A stretch of DNA of 17,202 nucleotides from Candidatus Liptonbacteria bacterium CG11_big_fil_rev_8_21_14_0_20_35_14 (GTDB lineage Bacteria; Patescibacteriota; Minisyncoccia; UBA6257; XYB1-36-10), in the NCBI GenBank assembly GCA_002796205.1, contig PCWO01000018.1, forward strand, positions 1,625 to 18,826. Direction: 5' to 3'. Below are positions 14,791 to 17,202 of the stretch, piece after piece. Under the pieces are notes generated by a model. The model was not told the DNA's origin and searched no databases. It saw nothing but the letters and a program-made list of their open reading frames with translations. The first letter of the stretch is position 1, and each line of letters opens with the position of its first letter. Made by a program: the position numbers and the translations under genes.

Positions 14791-15081
14791 TCATCTACCT
14801 CCCTCGAAAGCGATGTTCTTCTTGGCGACCGGGCAGGCGTGGACTTCGCCGATCTGGAACTGTGTGCCGCAGAAGTTGCAGACGAGTTGCGGAAGCATGT
14901 CTCCGGTCATGTACATTGCTCCACAACACTCACAGCCGTAGGCAGTCGCGTCATCCCACAAGTCCTTGCTCCCGCACCTCATGCACCGTCCGGTGAAGTG
15001 CCACGTCGGCTCATTGTTGGGATTGTTCTCTTGCCGAAGCCGCGCCAGCTCGTTCTCATCAGTGATGTTCTTGTAGCTCAT
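14791..15081 (-). CDS. Zinc-ribbon protein, partner of the DNPH1-like enzyme
   Basis: 96 residues. A charged N-terminal helix (about 7-20) precedes two probable zinc sites: C33-x2-C36 with C50/C52/C53, and C68-x2-C71 with H81-x-C83. No catalytic motif is seen and the family is not recognised; such proteins often mediate nucleic-acid or protein contact. It is the first gene of the two-gene operon. A perfect AGGAGGT (15086-15092) lies 5 nt before the ATG and a promoter lies at 15126-15154. GC-rich codon use matches the downstream gene and differs from the chromosome, so the pair arrived together. A role in delivering the hydrolase to a target, or regulation of the operon, is inference. Confidence 0.82.
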   Translation of the reverse strand: MSYKNITDENELARLRQENNPNNEPTWHFTGRCMRCGSKDLWDDATAYGCECCGAMYMTGDMLPQLVCNFCGTQFQIGEVHACPVAKKNIAFEGGR

Positions 15082-15125
15082 TATTACCTCCTGTGAAAGG
15101 ACGTTTGGCGTTCAAACCAGTAGTG

Positions 15126-15154
15126 AGATTAGCATTAAACCGGCTAATTATCAA
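15126..15154 (-). promoter_or_regulatory. Promoter of the two-gene cassette
   Basis: Minus strand -35 TTGATA (15149-15154), 17-nt spacer, -10 TAATCT (15126-15131) preceded by TGC (extended -10). The leader of about 40 nt contains an inverted repeat GTTTG/CAAAC (about 15104-15118) that could be an operator or leader hairpin, then the Shine-Dalgarno. Confidence 0.65.
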
Positions 15155-15161
15155 GTCAAAA

Positions 15162-15192
15162 CAGAAAAGAAACTCGTTGAGTTTCTTTTCTG
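15162..15192. terminator. Perfect 14-bp hairpin upstream of the cassette promoter
   Basis: Arms CAGAAAAGAAACTC and GAGTTTCTTTTCTG, loop GTT. On the minus strand it is followed by TTTTGACTT, so it can stop transcription entering from the repeat side and insulate the cassette. U-tract quality is modest. Confidence 0.6.
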
Positions 15193-15202
15193 AAAAATCA
15201 TT

Positions 15203-15223
15203 ATGAAAAATTTTCTTTTCCCA
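15203..15223. repeat. Imperfect inverted repeat D, left arm
   Basis: ATGAAAAATTTTC then TTTTCCCA is the near reverse complement of 15468-15489 (one indel and one or two substitutions in an A/T run). The two arms frame a 289-bp mosaic holding fragment C, repeat A' and repeat B. The A/T-rich content lowers significance. Confidence 0.5.
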
Positions 15224-15250
15224 AAAATATGGTTCGAGCCGATGTTTTTC
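15224..15250 (-). repeat. Fragment C: copy of the recombinase 3' coding end, inverted
   Basis: 27 bp identical as reverse complement to 16847-16873, which encodes KNIGSNHI near the recombinase C terminus. In the intact gene this segment directly precedes repeat B'; here it is separated from repeat B by repeat A' and lies on its other side, so the order is permuted. It is probably a relic of another recombinase copy. Confidence 0.85.
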
Positions 15251-15274
15251 GTCAGGTTCTTTGGCGGTTTTTAT

Positions 15275-15370
15275 CGGTGCGGCTCCGCCGCCTTTCGGAT
15301 TTTTTGCGGGGGGCTTTCCTCGCCGCCGCAGGCGGCGAAATGCGTTCGAACTATTTTAAGTATTCTGCAC
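15275..15370 (+). repeat. Repeat A', right copy
   Basis: Perfect 96-bp reverse complement of 14085-14180. GC hairpin with 8-bp arms and loop GCA at 15320-15338. Its last five bases TGCAC (15366-15370) are also the first five of repeat B. Frames found across it in several phases are repeat translations, not genes. Confidence 0.95.
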
Positions 15371-15465
15371 CAATCAGGAAAAGTCAAATCCTCGCGGCGC
15401 GGAACGCGCCGCTCGGCCACCAAATCGTACGGATTTTTGGGCTCAAAACGGAACTGGCGGTTTTC
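15366..15465 (+). repeat. Repeat B, left copy (inverted with respect to 16875-16974)
   Basis: 100 bp with a single mismatch to the reverse complement of 16875-16974. On the minus strand it encodes the recombinase tail ENRQFRFEPKNPYDLVAERR, with Lys where the intact gene has Gln. GC hairpin GCGGCGCG/CGCGCCGC with loop GAA at 15394-15412. It starts TGCACCA, the same seven bases as the tRNA-Arg 3' end. Confidence 0.95.
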
Positions 15466-15467
15466 GG

Positions 15468-15489
15468 TGGGAAAAGAAATTTTTTTCAT
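15468..15489. repeat. Imperfect inverted repeat D', right arm
   Basis: Near reverse complement of 15203-15223. It lies 23 nt before the recombinase ATG and so may also be part of its promoter region. Confidence 0.5.
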
Positions 15490-15512
15490 TTACTAATTAA
15501 CTAAACAAAACT

Positions 15513-17033
15513 ATGCGCTATATAATCTACGCTCGCAAATCAACCGAGGACGAAGATCGTCAGATTTTAAGTATTGAAGCTCAACTTGTTGAGCTCAAAG
15601 AATTTGCTGCCAAAGAAAAACTTGAAATTGTCGCTTCCTTTCAGGAAGCAAAAACTGCCAAAGAACCTGGACGAATAAAATTCGCAGAAATGTTGTCATT
15701 TTTGGAACGAGGGAAAGCAGAAGGGATTTTGAGTTGGCATCCAGATCGTCTCGCAAGAAATTCCGTGGACGGAGGGAAGATTATCCATTTCGTGGACAAG
15801 GGATATATCAAAGCATTGAAGTTTCCGACGTTCTGGTTTGAACCCACGCCTCAAGGACTTTTTATGTTAAGTATTGCTTTTGGACAAAGTAAGTATTTCG
15901 TTGATTCTTTGCGCGATAACGTAAAGCGCGGGCTCCGCCAAAAAGTCCGTAGAGGCGAGTGGCCGCACCAAGCTCCATTGGGTTATCTCAACGACCGGAA
16001 TACCAGAAAAATTGTTGTAGACAAAGTAAAAGCTTCTTTTGTAAAAAAGTCCCTTGAGATATATTCCACCGGAAAATATACCCTGCTTCAAATACGGAAT
16101 TTCTTGCGAGAAAATGATATTCGCTCAAACACCAATAGGCCAATCAGCATTTCAATGGTTCAAAATATGCTCACCAATCATCTCTACTACGGAGCGATGA
16201 TTTACAAAAGCGAATATCACTTAGCAACCCACGAGCCGTTAATCTCAAAGAAACTTTTTGATAAGTGCCAAGAGGTTATGAGTAAACGAGGAAAACAAAA
16301 AGAAATCCGAAAACACCACTTTGCTTTTCTTGGTTTAATGAAATGCGGTTCCTGTGATTGCTCAATCACCGCCGAAAAACAGAAAGGCCATAATTACTAT
16401 CGTTGCACGAAAAAGAAAGAACCCTGCCGAGAAAAGCACTATCTCCGCGAGGAGAGTTTGATTGAGCAAATCAAATCTTTTCTTCAAAAAGTTTCTTTAT
16501 CGGGCCGCGACACAAAAAAGATTCTAGCAGAGCTTCAAAAAGATGAATTGAGGGAAAAAGAAAAGTCTGTGAGCATTGTTCAAAATCTCAAAGTGGAAAT
16601 AGTCGAGATTGAAACCAAGCTCGAAAAATTACTTGACGCATATTTAGGAGAAGTTATTTCAGCCACCGATTACAAGGCGAGAAAAGAAAAACTGCTCACT
16701 CAAAAAATCGAGCTTGGCGAGAAAATACGAGATTTTGAACAAAAGAGCTTGTCGTGGCTCGAACCGGCTCGTGAGTTTGTTTTGTCGTTAAATCAAGCCC
16801 AAAAACTGCTTACCAGCAAAAACTATCCCGAAATGACAACATTTCTGAAAAACATCGGCTCGAACCATATTTTAGAAAACCGCCAGTTCCGTTTTGAGCC
16901 CCAAAATCCGTACGATTTGGTGGCCGAGCGGCGCGTTCCGCGCCGCGAGGATTTGACTTTTCCTGATTGGTGCACCCGGCAGGATTTGAACCTGCAACCG
17001 TCTGGTTCGAAGCCAGATACTCTATCCAGTTGA
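15513..17033 (+). CDS. Large serine recombinase (resolvase/integrase), frame reading into tRNA-Arg
   Basis: 506 residues, usual size for large serine integrases. Catalytic domain about 1-145: YARKSTEDEDRQ with nucleophile S10, and SWHPDRLARN with the catalytic Arg residues. Recombinase (DNA-binding) domain about 150-260, starting GEWPHQAPLGYLNDRNT. A zinc ribbon follows (C278, C281 or C283, C298, C305), then a charged coiled coil at about 325-425. The natural C terminus is probably near YDLVAE; residues 455-487 are encoded by repeat B' and 486-506 by the antisense strand of tRNA-Arg, where the TGA stop lies. GC content is between that of the chromosome and of the cassette. It is the only plus-strand intact gene here. 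ATG chosen because the catalytic motif begins at once; no Shine-Dalgarno, leader is A-rich. It most likely drives integration or inversion at this tRNA. Confidence 0.93.
   Translation: MRYIIYARKSTEDEDRQILSIEAQLVELKEFAAKEKLEIVASFQEAKTAKEPGRIKFAEMLSFLERGKAEGILSWHPDRLARNSVDGGKIIHFVDKGYIKALKFPTFWFEPTPQGLFMLSIAFGQSKYFVDSLRDNVKRGLRQKVRRGEWPHQAPLGYLNDRNTRKIVVDKVKASFVKKSLEIYSTGKYTLLQIRNFLRENDIRSNTNRPISISMVQNMLTNHLYYGAMIYKSEYHLATHEPLISKKLFDKCQEVMSKRGKQKEIRKHHFAFLGLMKCGSCDCSITAEKQKGHNYYRCTKKKEPCREKHYLREESLIEQIKSFLQKVSLSGRDTKKILAELQKDELREKEKSVSIVQNLKVEIVEIETKLEKLLDAYLGEVISATDYKARKEKLLTQKIELGEKIRDFEQKSLSWLEPAREFVLSLNQAQKLLTSKNYPEMTTFLKNIGSNHILENRQFRFEPQNPYDLVAERRVPRREDLTFPDWCTRQDLNLQPSGSKPDTLSS
16847..16873 (+). 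repeat. Fragment C', within the recombinase gene
   Basis: 27 bp identical as reverse complement to 15224-15250. It directly precedes repeat B', with one base between. Confidence 0.85.
16875..16974 (-). repeat. Repeat B', right copy
   Basis: Reverse complement of 15366-15465 with one mismatch. It forms the recombinase 3' end and overlaps the last 7 bases of tRNA-Arg. GC hairpin at 16928-16946. Confidence 0.95.
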
Positions 17034-17044
17034 GCTACGGGTGC
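16968..17044 (-). tRNA. tRNA-Arg(UCG)
   Basis: Canonical 77-nt cloverleaf with encoded CCA (16968-16970) and A73: acceptor GCACCCG/CGGGTGC, D-arm GCTC/GAGT with GG in the loop, anticodon stem TCTGG/CCAGA with loop CTTCGAA giving anticodon TCG, T-arm GCAGG/CCTGC with loop TTCAAAT. All pairs are intact. Its 3' end merges with repeat B' and it is fully overlapped in antisense, for 66 nt, by the recombinase reading frame, the usual sign of an integration site at a tRNA 3' end. Confidence 0.97.
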
Positions 17045-17053
17045 GTTTTACTT

Positions 17054-17082
17054 ATTTAACCTAAAAATTGACTTAAAGGCAA
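17054..17082 (-). promoter_or_regulatory. Possible promoter of tRNA-Arg
   Basis: Minus strand TTGCCT (17077-17082), 17-nt spacer, TTAAAT (17054-17059), 9 nt before the tRNA 5' end. Both boxes are imperfect. Confidence 0.4.
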
Positions 17083-17085
17083 ATA

Positions 17086-17117
17086 AAAATAAACGCCTAC
17101 CTGTAAGCGTTTATTTT
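17086..17117. terminator. Bidirectional terminator
   Basis: Arms AAAATAAACGC and GCGTTTATTTT pair over 11 bp around a 10-nt loop. A U-rich tail follows on both strands (TTTTTATTT on minus after the arm; TATTTT on plus). It can end the minus-strand gene that enters from the right edge and plus-strand transcripts from the recombinase. Confidence 0.75.
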
Positions 17118-17122
17118 ATATT

Positions 17123-17202
17123 TTAGTTATTTAGAAATCCGAAAAATATATCCATGAGCGAGGCCCCCTGCTCGCCTAATTTTTGTTGTTCTCTACTTGG
17201 TT
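17123..17202 (-). CDS. C-terminal end of an unidentified protein
   Basis: The minus strand is open from the window edge to TAA at 17123-17125, giving 25 residues ending GEQGASLMDIFFGFLNN. The terminator directly downstream supports a real gene end. Too short to identify. The other two frames contain stops. Confidence 0.55.
   Translation of the reverse strand, partial: PSREQQKLGEQGASLMDIFFGFLNN

Noticed and set aside
14439..15096. Long plus-strand frames across the cassette
   Set aside because: Shadows of the GC-rich minus-strand genes, which have known family motifs, Shine-Dalgarno sites, promoter and terminator.
15203..15504. Overlapping reading frames on both strands between the two modules
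   Set aside because: They translate repeats A', B and fragment C in several phases and have no start signals; repeat content explains them.
14085..16974. CRISPR array or IS element as explanation of the repeats
   Set aside because: Only two inverted copies of each long repeat, no spacer pattern, and no DDE or HUH transposase is encoded.

Overview
The window looks like a chromosomal segment of an AT-rich bacterium of the Candidate Phyla Radiation, most likely Parcubacteria-like. The basis is very low GC in most genes, tightly packed single-strand gene runs, few Shine-Dalgarno sequences with several promoters almost touching the start codon, and a tyrosine recombinase of the type common in those genomes. 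RsmE, a CCA-adding enzyme with HD domain and peptidoglycan enzymes argue for Bacteria. TGA is used as a normal stop, so there is no sign of the Gly-recoding of Gracilibacteria or Absconditabacteria. The taxonomic call is inference.

Layout. 1-7553 (minus strand) is a run of housekeeping and envelope genes: three membrane-anchored proteins of unknown role (the third a DUF805 protein with an added extracytoplasmic domain), DoxX, RsmE, pterin carbinolamine dehydratase, Mn-type superoxide dismutase, a polytopic GT-C-like membrane protein, and an L,D-transpeptidase fused to a D,D-carboxypeptidase. 7601-9497 holds a membrane-anchored DUF7282-like protein with its own promoter and terminator, a structurally odd tRNA-Gly(GCC) with a consensus promoter and a terminator, and a Na+/Ca2+ antiporter.

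9563-12624 is a mixed stretch: a possible 42-residue gene, a decayed tyrosine recombinase, a stand-alone HsdR-N-like PD-(D/E)XK protein, a flavodoxin-fold quinone reductase, dUTPase, and a 56-residue gene with a perfect Shine-Dalgarno that falls below usual ORF cut-offs. The CCA-adding enzyme follows (12625-14073).

14085-17044 is the most interesting part: a mosaic of mobile sequence built against the 3' end of tRNA-Arg(UCG). A 96-bp perfect inverted repeat (A/A') encloses a GC-rich, self-contained two-gene operon (a DNPH1/RCL-like deoxynucleotide N-hydrolase plus a zinc-ribbon protein) with its own promoter, Shine-Dalgarno sites and terminator. Abutting it, a 100-bp inverted repeat with one mismatch (B/B') encloses a large serine recombinase whose reading frame runs through B' and antisense through the tRNA. 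A' and B meet at a shared TGCAC, which also marks the outer edge of A and the tRNA acceptor end. Short recombinase-derived fragments in permuted order lie between the two modules. The likely reading is repeated recombinase-driven integration or inversion at the tRNA, with the nucleotide-hydrolase operon as cargo.
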